From: a virus
Reading direction: 5' to 3' (one strand)
IMG/VR virus record: IMGVR_UViG_3300034096_000665
Span: 1 to 50,671 of that record
Length of the DNA stretch: 50,671 nt
Shown here: positions 28,801 to 39,100 of the stretch, piece after piece
Layout: every line of letters begins with the position of its first letter
Position numbering within the stretch: the stretch's first letter is position 1
The notes under the pieces: generated by a model
Told to the model about the DNA's origin: nothing
The model's database searches: none
Seen by the model: only the letters and a program-made list of their open reading frames with translations
Position numbers and translations under genes: made by a program

Positions 28801-31800
28801 AACAAAAGAGAAGCAGCCAGTGCAAATAATGTTAAAGATGCTGCGGGTAATCTTGTTAGATCAAATAAATCTGGTACTATTTATATTTTAGCTAATGATA
28901 AAGCTAGAGAAGTAGCTTATAAAGAAATTAAAAAAGAGTTTCAAAAAAAACTTGATAACTTTAATGCTGACTTAGAAAATACTTCAGAAGAAGATTTTAA
29001 TAAAAGAGCAGTATTAAATGATAAAATTAGAATCATTAATACTACATTAGAAAACTGGGATGCTGCTATTATATTCCATAAAGAACATAGTACATTTGAT
29101 TTAATTAAACAGAAGTATATTGAGCTATCTGAGGAAGAAGAAGAGTTAGACAATGATGTATCTGCTCCAGAAAATGTAGATTCATCTGAAGCAGTAGCTA
29201 AAAGTGATGTAGGTGCAAAATCTTTATTACAATTAGCTGAAAAAGAAACTCTTTATATATTAAAAAGTTTATTTAAACAGGTTGATGGTAAAGAAGTAAC
29301 AGGACCATTAGGTTTTCCTGAGCTTGCTGATTTCAGTAAGACATGGAATATTGTTACTAAAGTAATTGGTGGTGAAAAAGATCCATCTAAAATGTATGAT
29401 AAACTTGTTGCAGCTGGAGAAATGTATCCTGAGTTGCGTCAATTAATTAATACTAAACTACCAAACCCAAGAAGTATTGATACTATTGAAGAGTTTAATA
29501 TTAAAGCTGCATTTTGGCAAGACTTTAAAAAGACTCAACTTAGATATATTCAATTAACAGTTGATAAAGATGCTGAAACAGGTCAGTATAAATCTGAAGT
29601 AACAGATGCCTCTATTGAGTTTAAAAATGTAATTAATAAATTCAAAAGTGATTTTAACTCATCAGCAGAGACTAAATTTATTGGTAAGACAGCAGATAAC
29701 AAATCTGTATTAAAAATTGATAAAGTAGTAGATGCATTCTCTAATGTGGATACTGTACAAAAACAAATTGAATTTGCTAACGCATTAGGTATAGACTTAC
29801 AAGACTTAAAAAGTATTAAAGATGAATTAGGTAAAAATCAAAAAAAATATGGTATTCCATATTTATTTGGTATTACAAAAGCTGTTCATGCATTACAAAA
29901 AGATCCTAAAGCAACACAAGCACAAAAAGATTTTATTGATAAGTTCTTAGCAAATCCTATTAATGCATTATATGGTAAAATACCAGAAGGTATATATCCA
30001 AAAACAGAAAGTGAGAAAGCTGTATTACAAAACTTGGCTAAACTTCAAAGTAAATTTGGTACAAACTATTCAAGTTTTAGTGTATTAAATGCTGAGAAAA
30101 ATCTTGTAAATGAGTTTATAGAAGATAACACAGTCTCAATGATTGTTGATGCTATAAATACTGTAGCTAATGGTAGAGAGTTATGGACTAATAGCAAATA
30201 CAAATACATGAGTTATTTGAATCCTACTATCAATGGATTTACAGAACACTCAAAATTATTAAATAGTATATTTGAAGCTGAAGAAAATACATGGGACAGA
30301 AGGAAAGGTGGTAAATTAGACCTTGTAATGATATCTGGTACACAAATGGTACCTACTAATGAAGGTGCTAATACAACATCATTAGATGTACATAGTAAGT
30401 ATATTCAGGAATTAAACATGATGTTAAAATTAGGTTTTCAAGAATTTATGAGACATGCTTCTAAGTCTTCATCATTTGGTATGAAGTCAGCTAAAGGTAT
30501 TGTTGGTGGTCCTGGTAAACCAAAAAGTAATTTATATGTTGATATAGAACAATTTACTCCTAATGGAGATGCTGATCAATATGCTGTAAACAATATATTT
30601 TTAGGTTATATTCAAGCTGAGTTAATCAGAATACAAAAAATCAGATCTAATAGAGATGAGTATAAAAAATATGCAGGTTATAACAGAGAAATTAAATCTG
30701 CTGATGGTAAAACGGTTATTGGAATGGCTGGTGAATTTTTTACAGCTTTTGATAATGTATTAACTGATAAAACTAAAAATGAGATAATTGATAAAGTAAA
30801 AGATGGTAATCTTATTGATTATTTAAAATCAGACCTTGAGTTAAAGAAAGATATCACGGAGCAGATTACTAAATACTTTAATGATCAGACTTATGTTAAT
30901 CAAAAAGATTTTCAAAAAGCTAAATGGATTGATCCTGCATTACGTAATAAGTTAAAAGCATATGAGCTATCTGCTGAGGAAGAAGAGAAAATGCTTGTAA
31001 AAGCTTATACTATGAATGCGTGGATTCATAACTTTGAGACAGCAAGTTTAATATATGGTGATATAGTACAGTATAATCATGCTAAACAAGAGATGCATAA
31101 AAGAAATACAGGTTCTACTTCAGGTGGTAGAGGTTTCTTAACTGATAAATACACTCAAATGTTTATTAACAGCAATCTAATTGCTGGTACATCATATGGT
31201 TCTAAACTAGCTGAGTTATCACAATTTGGTCCTGATTATAATGTTTTTAATTATAATGGTACTTATAACACTGCAATTGCTCAAGATATAAAAAGAGATT
31301 CAGTATATGTTAAGCACATTGAGAAAGCATTAAGAGAAGACTATGAAAAAAGAGGTTTAGTAAAAGAAGAAATTGATAAAAGAGTTGCCATTGAGATTGA
31401 TAAATATAATAAAATGGAAGAAGGTGATGGTCAAGGTTTTATTACTTTTGATGCATACCGTACTTTAAAAATGACTGAAAAAAGCTGGGGAGCAGATCAA
31501 GAAAAACTATTTCAAGATATTATTAATGGTAAACCAGTTAAAGCTGAAGACATTACTCATTTCTTTCCAGTATATAAATTACAGCACTTTGGTCATTTAG
31601 CTAATACATCATTACCGGTTAATGCAATGCACAAGTTTGCATTGATGCCATTGATTCCATCAGTGATTAAAGGATCTGACTTAGAGTCTTTACATCATCA
31701 AATGATGAAAGGTAATATACAATACTTTACATTCCAAACAGGATCTAAAGTAGGTAGTGTAACATCTGATGGTAAAGCAGATAAAATATATGACGATAAT

Positions 31801-34800
31801 GGAGAGCAAAAATCATTAAAATCTGATATAGCATTTACTCCAAACACCATCTATTTAGAAAATCTTAAAAATGTTACTGCAGTTCCTGATAAATATAAAT
31901 CTAAAACAGTATTTGCAACTCAGTTAAGAAAACTTATACTTGAAGGTTTATATGAAAATGGTGAGATAGTAAATAAAGATTATACATCATATGTTAAAGC
32001 ATATGAACAAGCTGTTGATGATTATACAGATATCCTTAAAAAAGAATTACTTGAGGAAATTGGATATGAAATAGTTAATGGTAAATATGTAAGCGGTGAT
32101 GTATCTAAATTCATGGATGTAGTTCAGAGAGAACTTGAAAGAAAAGATATTCCTGAGCACTTAATTGATTATATTCAAGTAGGTACAAATAATAAGATTA
32201 CAAAAGATTTATCATTACACTTACTTTCAGGTGATATTGAAAAAATGATAACATCACTTGTTGAAAAAAGAATAGTAAAACAAAAAGTAAAAGGTGAAGC
32301 CTTAGTACAAGTAGCAAGTGCTATGTCTAATGGATTGTGGGATTCAGGTTTTAAATTTGATAAAGCTAATACTGCAGATATAGAGAAATATTTAGGTAGT
32401 AATAACTTACCATTTTACTATCCAGGTGAAGATGGTAAAACAAATGCAATGAAAGTTGCTATTGCATTACAAGGTGATTTTACTAATCTTTTAAAACTTA
32501 AACACAATGATGGAGAAGTCATTGGTACAAGAGAGAGATTAAATGAGATGATCAAGAATGATGAGTGGTTGAATAAAGGTAATAACCGTAAAGCAATCAC
32601 AATGACAGCTGTAAGGATTCCAGTACAAGGATTAAACTCTATGGAGTTTATGGAAGTGTATGAGTTCTTGGATCCAGCTGCAGGTAATATTATTATTCCT
32701 CCATCAGAAATTGTTGCTAAGTCAGGAGCCGATTTTGACGTTGATAAGCTTACTACATTTATGCCTAACATAGATGCAAGAGGTCAATATGTTGAGTCTG
32801 GAATGGATACAGAAACATTAGATAGACTTATTGCTGCTTCTAAAAAGAAAGGTGATAAAGCTGAAATGACTAGACTTATTAAGTTACAAAAAGCTGCTTT
32901 AGAAAATAAATTAATTGATTCAATTAGAGGTATTTTACAATTACCAGATAACTATGCTACATTAGTAAGACCTAATGATACTTACTTAATGAAAGATATA
33001 GCTGATGATTTAGTTGACTTGTTACCTGAATATGGTAGATATAAAACTATTAGCCCTACAAATGTATTAGAGGTAGGTTATAACCTACATAAACATGAGG
33101 CAAATATGATTGGTAAAGATGTATTAGGTATTATTGCACTTGAAAATGCATTAAATCCATTATACACATCATTAGGTGCAGCTCTTCCAAAAACATATAA
33201 AGGTTTAGTAAAAAATAAAATCACTAAAAAGTATGAAGAAGATCCAACTGTGGATTATGAAATGAGATTACTACTCAACCATAATAAAATGGATGATGGA
33301 AGAATTTCTTTATCTGGTATAAACAGTGAAGATGGTCAAGATAAAATTGCGGATTTAATATCACACTTGATGAATGGATCTGTGGATGTTGAGAAAGATG
33401 CGTGGATATTCTTTATTCAAGCTAATAAAGAAATAGTACCTATATTATTAAACTTACTTAAAGCAGGTGTACCAAAAAGAGAAGCCGTATACTTTGTATC
33501 TCAACCATTAGTAAAAGAATATGCAAGACAGCAAAGATTATATGGTAGTGCATTTGCTAATCTTATTGGTAAAAATACAGAAGCAGATGAAAGTGCAAAA
33601 TATAATGCTCTTCAAGCTACATTAAGACAAACAGATATCAGTAATGCAATTTATGATGCAAATGAAACTAAGTTAAATAAAGTACTAAATAGTGCATCTC
33701 CTAATACAGAAATAAGTGTAAGAGTAGCATTTGAACAAAAACCTTTTAAAACTACAATTAAAGAATTAAAAGATGATATTAAAAACTATAGAATAAATTT
33801 ATTTGAGATTGAGAACATATATGACAAAAAGGGTTCATTATTTAAAGGTATTGTAGTTAATCCATTTGATAAATTTTATCACCCATTATCAAATGCAAAT
33901 TATAAAGATGTTGCTTTAGCTGCAACTAAAGGTATTGATAAATTTAACTTATCTGATTTAGAAAAACTAGTTAAAACTAATGACACAACAAGTAAAACAG
34001 CTATTGCTGCATTCTTGCATTATTTAGAATATGAAAAACAAATAAAAGGTATTGCTGATCTTAAAAGACAATCAAATCCAGATACTACTACTTCTAAAAC
34101 TATTCAAGAGATAATACAAAAACGTCTTGGACTAGATATGTTAGCTGAGTCATCAAAATTAGAAACACAATTAGTAAGTAAATTAAGAAATCAATCTATA
34201 TTAGGTTCTTTCTTTGATAATACACTTACTGAAGACTTGGTTGAGCCATTGTTTCCATTAACTGATGATAAAAGAGTATCTGAGTATTTATTAAAATACC
34301 TTAAAGAAAACGATGTGCCTGCTAAATTTGGTGAAGGTGCTGATGGTGTAACTAATTTTATATCATCTTTTAAAAATGCAATGGTTAATTTTATATACCA
34401 AAATAAATTAAACCAGATAGTAACTAGAGGTGAATCATTTCCTGGTGTACCAGAGTCTTTTACATCAGTAGATCATCAAAAATTTGTAGTTGACTTCATG
34501 GGTATGCTAAGTGAAAATACTCACTTAAAAGAGTTATACTCTGTACTAGAACAAATAACTGACGTACCTGTAAACATATATGATACAAAAACTAAAAAAG
34601 TTAAAAGTCAAATTGCTGTTTTAACATTAAATAATAAAGCTGTAGTAAAAGGGGCTTTAGCTCAAGCATATCACCAAAACTTAATTGACTTAGCTGATGA
34701 TAATGTTATCAAAGTAAAAGACCCGGTTAAGAATAAAGAGATATCTGACATGTTTAAAATGTTACCTCTTATGTCAATTCTTCAAAATGGAGTAGGTAAT

Positions 34801-35397
34801 ACTAAATATGGATTAAGTTATGTCTTACCTGATACTACTTACTTTGAAATCATTGAACCAGCATCAAGGAAGTTTATTCAAAACGGTATGACTACTAGTA
34901 TGTTTGATAGAATTGCTAGAATGATGATAGCTAATGACCCAAATGTAAATAATTATATTGATGAAGCATTTGTAGTTAAACCTACTCAACCTACAGTACC
35001 GGCTAAGATTACTACTCAACAAGTAAGTGAAGCACCAGTATCTGAAGGTGAACCAGATGGACAAACAGGAGAAGTGGAAGTTCAAGAACAAGTCCCAGAC
35101 AGAACTATTAAAGTACATGATTTTTCTATTGTTGTAAAACCTGATGGTAAAATGTATTATGCTAATGGTAATGATTTAACTGATCAAACTACAATTAATA
35201 AAGCAAAAATCAAGATGGAATATGAAGATGGTAAACTAAGAATGTCTAACTTTAACAAGTCTAATTATTATGTGCTTTCAGACAATACAATTCTTGGTTC
35301 AGGTGCAACTAATTTAGGTAAAGAATCAGTTAATAATGCTGAAACTAAACAGATAATATTAGATAGAGCAACACCATATAAAAAATCTTGTAATTAA
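25819..35397 (+). CDS. Giant virion RNA polymerase with N-terminal zincin-like domain
   Basis: A 3,192-aa protein, the largest here and longer than phi14:2 gp66 (about 2,180 aa). The catalytic motif is D2305-F-D-V-D2309 in PPSEIVAKSGADFDVDKL, preceded by VRIPVQGLNSMEFMEVYEFL. This matches the double-psi beta-barrel active site of crAss-like RNA polymerases, where three Asp bind magnesium. Upstream conserved segments include KLQHFGHLANTSLPVNAMHK. Residues 840-844 (HEAWH in DLYHEAWHGF), followed by EVEEILAEEY (876-885), form an apparent gluzincin metallopeptidase motif. A coiled segment lies near 350-375, and an acidic low-complexity linker comes before a small C-terminal domain. Only two cysteines exist, C5 and C3191. 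Known homologues are packaged and injected to transcribe early genes. Confidence 0.85.
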   Translation: MKLNCSLSETQVENLYMAVYKEMLLAKEAGKAFDPEPFMINLFEKIQKKKDVNVASTFLQVVPTLMKQARDQEALKGLDFSLDANQKLIDEFRDTDNGLLKTLNYFRPTATLKDLMVNVSIQKNIINDPANVTDEEFDEIINDPFRWQANDAFSSTMQELEPRKPEDKDKQGKEKKDPNKITIYKTIRRIRLEAKQETALSPLTYQGVNIYLRPVMLSTLNATETLDATTVAHIIRSNSMVDQGTADPNVTQAKDIVVLVLSDQSGNAIHFDNQGSITSKENGGQPVYQFLRDVRNVEGSDKLRVTDIYGIEDRILSPADIIERAANQVKMSVESWVKSQGTTYEKMLESVEKQQQEQFEELKKLRDKVRAGDNTILLDITGISAGIADIFGIGESATLNSLLNEFKIPYQEMQIQILPGDENSMAAVYVDGVFYKIDRPNLKEEYIKQIAAVLLDPSLSNKQKNDFYLQFTSNAITTQRRKLFVNYNDTNNTLTVLYRTGPGKTTELILSDPAAEQIIIDSLLKETIKDNGKTFATNLNFNDDLLKGEKTFYTYDTVNKKLVPTSYKEFLYNLNLNITSTSEKTTDKKGETTNPYFVFQVSNSFIESLRQSEKEVNADTRSLIRRTKDKLVTKLKKNNKLAGKIRSAKALTDATFYMTIDGVLVEGRYNKGVSSKNIKIDDDVTFIVADEQYGKKLYRDVISIYDANNNKIGVVSETDFQAGETQRTPEQVKEAAIEADKEYTSKENVSTPEDNTGIDDLLSMLPRSSKLPNNVTQEEIDAAKEWWENSPLSKLIKLEHMANIVNSDVYARFIIAGKRLEDTAIQLDTATGSSAVDLYHEAWHGFSQLFLTKKQKTKLYAETRKRLNKYDLSPMEVEEILAEEYREYAKNPKTVGDAPVRNTIFRRIWNFIKALFGKRSTQEDLFERLFFAGKNPKLLNKFTPLVDNAMFNKLNRARGVMNTETKELVLNYQDSLKVSNQLDSALSEFIDKVYNKREAASANNVKDAAGNLVRSNKSGTIYILANDKAREVAYKEIKKEFQKKLDNFNADLENTSEEDFNKRAVLNDKIRIINTTLENWDAAIIFHKEHSTFDLIKQKYIELSEEEEELDNDVSAPENVDSSEAVAKSDVGAKSLLQLAEKETLYILKSLFKQVDGKEVTGPLGFPELADFSKTWNIVTKVIGGEKDPSKMYDKLVAAGEMYPELRQLINTKLPNPRSIDTIEEFNIKAAFWQDFKKTQLRYIQLTVDKDAETGQYKSEVTDASIEFKNVINKFKSDFNSSAETKFIGKTADNKSVLKIDKVVDAFSNVDTVQKQIEFANALGIDLQDLKSIKDELGKNQKKYGIPYLFGITKAVHALQKDPKATQAQKDFIDKFLANPINALYGKIPEGIYPKTESEKAVLQNLAKLQSKFGTNYSSFSVLNAEKNLVNEFIEDNTVSMIVDAINTVANGRELWTNSKYKYMSYLNPTINGFTEHSKLLNSIFEAEENTWDRRKGGKLDLVMISGTQMVPTNEGANTTSLDVHSKYIQELNMMLKLGFQEFMRHASKSSSFGMKSAKGIVGGPGKPKSNLYVDIEQFTPNGDADQYAVNNIFLGYIQAELIRIQKIRSNRDEYKKYAGYNREIKSADGKTVIGMAGEFFTAFDNVLTDKTKNEIIDKVKDGNLIDYLKSDLELKKDITEQITKYFNDQTYVNQKDFQKAKWIDPALRNKLKAYELSAEEEEKMLVKAYTMNAWIHNFETASLIYGDIVQYNHAKQEMHKRNTGSTSGGRGFLTDKYTQMFINSNLIAGTSYGSKLAELSQFGPDYNVFNYNGTYNTAIAQDIKRDSVYVKHIEKALREDYEKRGLVKEEIDKRVAIEIDKYNKMEEGDGQGFITFDAYRTLKMTEKSWGADQEKLFQDIINGKPVKAEDITHFFPVYKLQHFGHLANTSLPVNAMHKFALMPLIPSVIKGSDLESLHHQMMKGNIQYFTFQTGSKVGSVTSDGKADKIYDDNGEQKSLKSDIAFTPNTIYLENLKNVTAVPDKYKSKTVFATQLRKLILEGLYENGEIVNKDYTSYVKAYEQAVDDYTDILKKELLEEIGYEIVNGKYVSGDVSKFMDVVQRELERKDIPEHLIDYIQVGTNNKITKDLSLHLLSGDIEKMITSLVEKRIVKQKVKGEALVQVASAMSNGLWDSGFKFDKANTADIEKYLGSNNLPFYYPGEDGKTNAMKVAIALQGDFTNLLKLKHNDGEVIGTRERLNEMIKNDEWLNKGNNRKAITMTAVRIPVQGLNSMEFMEVYEFLDPAAGNIIIPPSEIVAKSGADFDVDKLTTFMPNIDARGQYVESGMDTETLDRLIAASKKKGDKAEMTRLIKLQKAALENKLIDSIRGILQLPDNYATLVRPNDTYLMKDIADDLVDLLPEYGRYKTISPTNVLEVGYNLHKHEANMIGKDVLGIIALENALNPLYTSLGAALPKTYKGLVKNKITKKYEEDPTVDYEMRLLLNHNKMDDGRISLSGINSEDGQDKIADLISHLMNGSVDVEKDAWIFFIQANKEIVPILLNLLKAGVPKREAVYFVSQPLVKEYARQQRLYGSAFANLIGKNTEADESAKYNALQATLRQTDISNAIYDANETKLNKVLNSASPNTEISVRVAFEQKPFKTTIKELKDDIKNYRINLFEIENIYDKKGSLFKGIVVNPFDKFYHPLSNANYKDVALAATKGIDKFNLSDLEKLVKTNDTTSKTAIAAFLHYLEYEKQIKGIADLKRQSNPDTTTSKTIQEIIQKRLGLDMLAESSKLETQLVSKLRNQSILGSFFDNTLTEDLVEPLFPLTDDKRVSEYLLKYLKENDVPAKFGEGADGVTNFISSFKNAMVNFIYQNKLNQIVTRGESFPGVPESFTSVDHQKFVVDFMGMLSENTHLKELYSVLEQITDVPVNIYDTKTKKVKSQIAVLTLNNKAVVKGALAQAYHQNLIDLADDNVIKVKDPVKNKEISDMFKMLPLMSILQNGVGNTKYGLSYVLPDTTYFEIIEPASRKFIQNGMTTSMFDRIARMMIANDPNVNNYIDEAFVVKPTQPTVPAKITTQQVSEAPVSEGEPDGQTGEVEVQEQVPDRTIKVHDFSIVVKPDGKMYYANGNDLTDQTTINKAKIKMEYEDGKLRMSNFNKSNYYVLSDNTILGSGATNLGKESVNNAETKQIILDRATPYKKSCN

Positions 35398-35410
35398 AAA
35401 TATTAATACT

Positions 35411-36139
35411 ATGGCCTGCATAATAGCAATAAAAGAAGAATTAAATAATAGTATTGATAAAATACTAGGAGGATATAGAGATGCAACACATTCATACAAA
35501 GAAGCTCAAAGGCGGTCAAAAGAAATAAATGACCGCTGGAGTAACTTATCTAGAGTAGATAGATTTGGTGATGACAGAGCTAAAGTTGATATATCTGATA
35601 GAGTATTTGAACAAGTAGCTAATGAAGCTTTAGAAGTGCAAAATCAACTTGATGATGAACTTATTAGTGAGCTTGATACTACTGAAGAAATTAAAGATGT
35701 TGTTGAGTTACCTGAATCAAAAAAAGAAACTACAGTAACAGAAGAAAATATAGAAGAAGAGTATCCGATTCAAACTGCATATAAAGAAGAACTGGAAAAA
35801 ACCGGTTCTAAACCTAAAGTTATTTTAATTAGAGGTACTAAAGCAATACTAAATGATAATGGTACATATGATATCATTGATCCAAGTAATAATTTTATAT
35901 TACAAAAAAATATTGATTTAGATACTATGCAAATTGTGCCATCTCCTGATTCTTTTGTACCTTATGATAATAAAGTATTTGATGATTTTGTAAGAAACAC
36001 TATGATGCATCCTTATACTGAAGCGTTACTTGCTGAAAAAGGTATTGATATTAATGATATATTTGATCAGTTAGGTACAATATCTACAAAAGAGGAATTA
36101 AGTAATATAATAGGTAAAATATTAAAGAATATATGTTAA
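35411..36139 (+). CDS. Small cargo-block protein with Cys at both ends (242 aa)
   Basis: No recognised domain. The N-terminal 75 residues are helical and charged (KEAQRRSKEINDRWSNLSRV). An acidic Glu/Thr/Val-rich linker covers about 85-125, and a short predicted beta unit (PKVILIRGTKAILNDNGTYD) and helices follow. It has two cysteines only, C3 and C242, the last residue. It lies 13 nt after the RNA polymerase gene and overlaps the next gene by 7 nt. Note that the final TGT codon shares bases with the downstream ATG. Its place between two giant cargo proteins suggests an adaptor or a split-off piece of one of them. Whether it is packaged is unknown. Confidence 0.55.
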   Translation: MACIIAIKEELNNSIDKILGGYRDATHSYKEAQRRSKEINDRWSNLSRVDRFGDDRAKVDISDRVFEQVANEALEVQNQLDDELISELDTTEEIKDVVELPESKKETTVTEENIEEEYPIQTAYKEELEKTGSKPKVILIRGTKAILNDNGTYDIIDPSNNFILQKNIDLDTMQIVPSPDSFVPYDNKVFDDFVRNTMMHPYTEALLAEKGIDINDIFDQLGTISTKEELSNIIGKILKNIC

Positions 36140-39100
36140 GAATAAGCTGCCCAATTAAAACTAGTAAACAATGGATTGATTTACTAGAAAAATGTAATGG
36201 AAATGAGCAAGAAGCTTATGAAAAATGGTATGAACCAAAAAATGGTTATATTTTAAATGAAGAGATAAACTACATACCAGAAGAACTTGAAGAATTAAAA
36301 CCTGAAGATAGAAAAGATGATGTATCAAAAATGGTTGATGATATTAGAATTTATTTAAGACAACAACTAAATGCTCTTAAAAAACAAAAAATACCTAATC
36401 AATCATATAAAGAGAAAAAACAAGAGAATCTTATTAAAGAGTTTGAAGTTCTAGATGGTATTGATGCTATAACAATGTTTATTAAAAGCACATATGAGGA
36501 GTCTCAAAAGATTTATAAAAGAATGCAAGTTGTCATTAATAAAGTTGATGATGGTACTCCAGAGTTTAAAAAAAATCTTATTAAAGAATTAACTGCTATT
36601 AATACATTTGTTAATGGTTATAACATATTAGATGAGATAAGTAAAGCTGACATTTATAATTATTTTTCTTCTGAATCAGATGAAGTGCAAGAAGGTGAGA
36701 AAAAATCAATTAAAAAAATGTTAAAAGAAGCTATTGAATTAAGAGACTCAGTTAAACAAAAATATATTCAAAATGGTATACCTTTAATGGCCTCATTTTT
36801 ACTTAATTATAAATCATTAAATATTGATAAACAAGTAGATGAAGAGATTGAAGGTTTAATGAAAAGACTTGTTGAAGAAAAACAATCACCAAAACCTAAT
36901 GCAAAAGAGATTGAAAGATTAACTGAAAGAATAAAAAAGTTTCAGTCTTTTACACTTACTCAACAATCAATGGAAGACTTGTTAAAGTTTGCTTCTGAAG
37001 ATGAAGGTTTACTAGATTTTTGGTTTAACCCATTAATATCTTCTAAAGATGCTTCTCTAGGTTTATTTGCAAGAGTAATTAAAACTGAATTAGAAGATGC
37101 AAGATTAAAAGATGATGCTATATTAGAAATTGCTGGTAAAGAATTTGATAAATATAATGCTGCTACTTCTGCAAATAGAGATAATCCTGCAAAATTTAAT
37201 GAAGGTATTTATGAAGATATACTGATTCATACTAAAGATAAACAAGGTAATAAAGTTGTTGCTAAGAGAAAAGCTTTTGTACAGAAATATGATGTTAGTA
37301 AGTATGAAGAAGCAGAACGCGCAGCATGGCGTGGTCCAGAATTAAGTGAAAATCCTACAAGAGAAGAGTTAAAAGCAAAAACTGACTATGATGCAAATAA
37401 AAAAACTTATATGGCTGCATGGTATGCTAAAAATGCTCAAAAGAAAAGTGATGCAGAAATAAATAAAATTATTGCAGAAAAAGAAATGCTTAAAGCTTCT
37501 GGTGTATTAACACAACAGGAGTATGATGATTGGTATAAATCTGTTTTACTTATTAAAAAAGATGGTACAAAGGTATACATGAAAGAATTTAGTGAGCCTT
37601 CAGCTGACTATATTAATAGTAAATGGACAGATTTATATGATAGTAATGATAAACCTAAAAATGCAAAAGGTGAGTATCATGAGTATTTGTTAAATTTATA
37701 TCTTAACGCACAAGAAAAGTTACCAGATGCTCAGAAACCAGGATATGTATTACCGTCCATACATAAACAAGATAAAGAAAGAAGAAATGTAAAAGGTATA
37801 CTAAAAGATAAATGGAAAGATGCAACATCAATAAGAGCAGATGATACTAGATTTGGAGTTGCTGATTTCTCTGAAGGAGATAAAAAATTCTTACCTGTTT
37901 ATTATACTCAAGAAATGGATGCTGATGAAGTAAGTACAGACTTAATAAGATCTGTATTACTTTTTAGCTCAATGGCTAATAGATATCAAGCATTAAATAA
38001 TATTGAACCAGAAATTAATCTATTCAAAGTAATTATTGGTGATAGAGATGTAGCTGAAACAAATTCTAAAGGTGTTGCAAAACTTGATTCATTTGCAAAT
38101 AAATTAGGTATTAAATCTTTTATAAAAAAAGGAGAAGAGAGTTATTCTCAAAGACATGTTGATGCCTTTATTGATATGATAGTTTTTAATGAAACTCAAA
38201 AAGCTCAAGAAATATTTGGATTCTCTGCTGCTAAAATTACAAATGGATTAATGGGTTATTCTGCATTAACAAGTATTGCAGCTGATTTATTAAAAGGTGT
38301 TGCAAACAACTTACAAGGTAATATCCAATTGATCATTGAAGCAAACTCAGCTGAGTTTTTTAGCAAAAAAGATTTAAGAATTGGTAAAGGTTATTATGCA
38401 AAACATTTAGCTGACTTTTTAGGAGACTTTGGTAAAACAACTCCTCAATCTTTAGTTGGTAGATTAATAAGACTATATGATCCAATGCAGGGTAACTTTA
38501 AAGATCAGTATGGTAGAAATGTATCACCAAGTACATTTGCTAAGTTAATGAGGACTGATACATTATTCTTTAACCAGCATTTTGGTGAGCATGAGATTCA
38601 AGTATCAAGCATGTTTGCTTTAATGAATGCAACTAAGGTGATTGATAAAAACACTGGAGAAGAAATATCTTTACTTGATGCTTATACAAAATATGGTACT
38701 ACTGATATTGAGGAAAATACTGATTTTACAAAGTCTAAAAAACTTGATTTACAAAACAGAATACATGCAATAAGTAAAAAATTACACGGGGTTTATAATG
38801 AATTTGATAAAGGTACAGCACAAAGATATTCAGTAGGTAGATTAGTATTAATGTATAGAAAGCATTTAGTACCTGGTTATAAAAGAAGATGGGGTAAACT
38901 ACAATCTGATCAAGAATTAGGTAGTGCAGTTGAGGGTTATTATATGACTTTTTATCATACAATGATAAAAGACTTGTTTAAAATGAAATTAAATGTAATG
39001 AAAAACTGGTCATCATATACACCTTTTGAAAAAGCACAGATTAAAAGAACCTTAGCAGAAGCTGCAATTATCTTAGGTACTACAACATTAATACTTATTA

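Noticed and set aside
35997-36139. The 242-aa gene as a frameshifted 5' part of the 1,108-aa gene
   Set aside because: The two overlap by only 7 nt, the downstream protein has a good family-like N-terminus (SCPIKTSKQW), and the upstream protein has its own helical and beta parts; separate genes are simpler.
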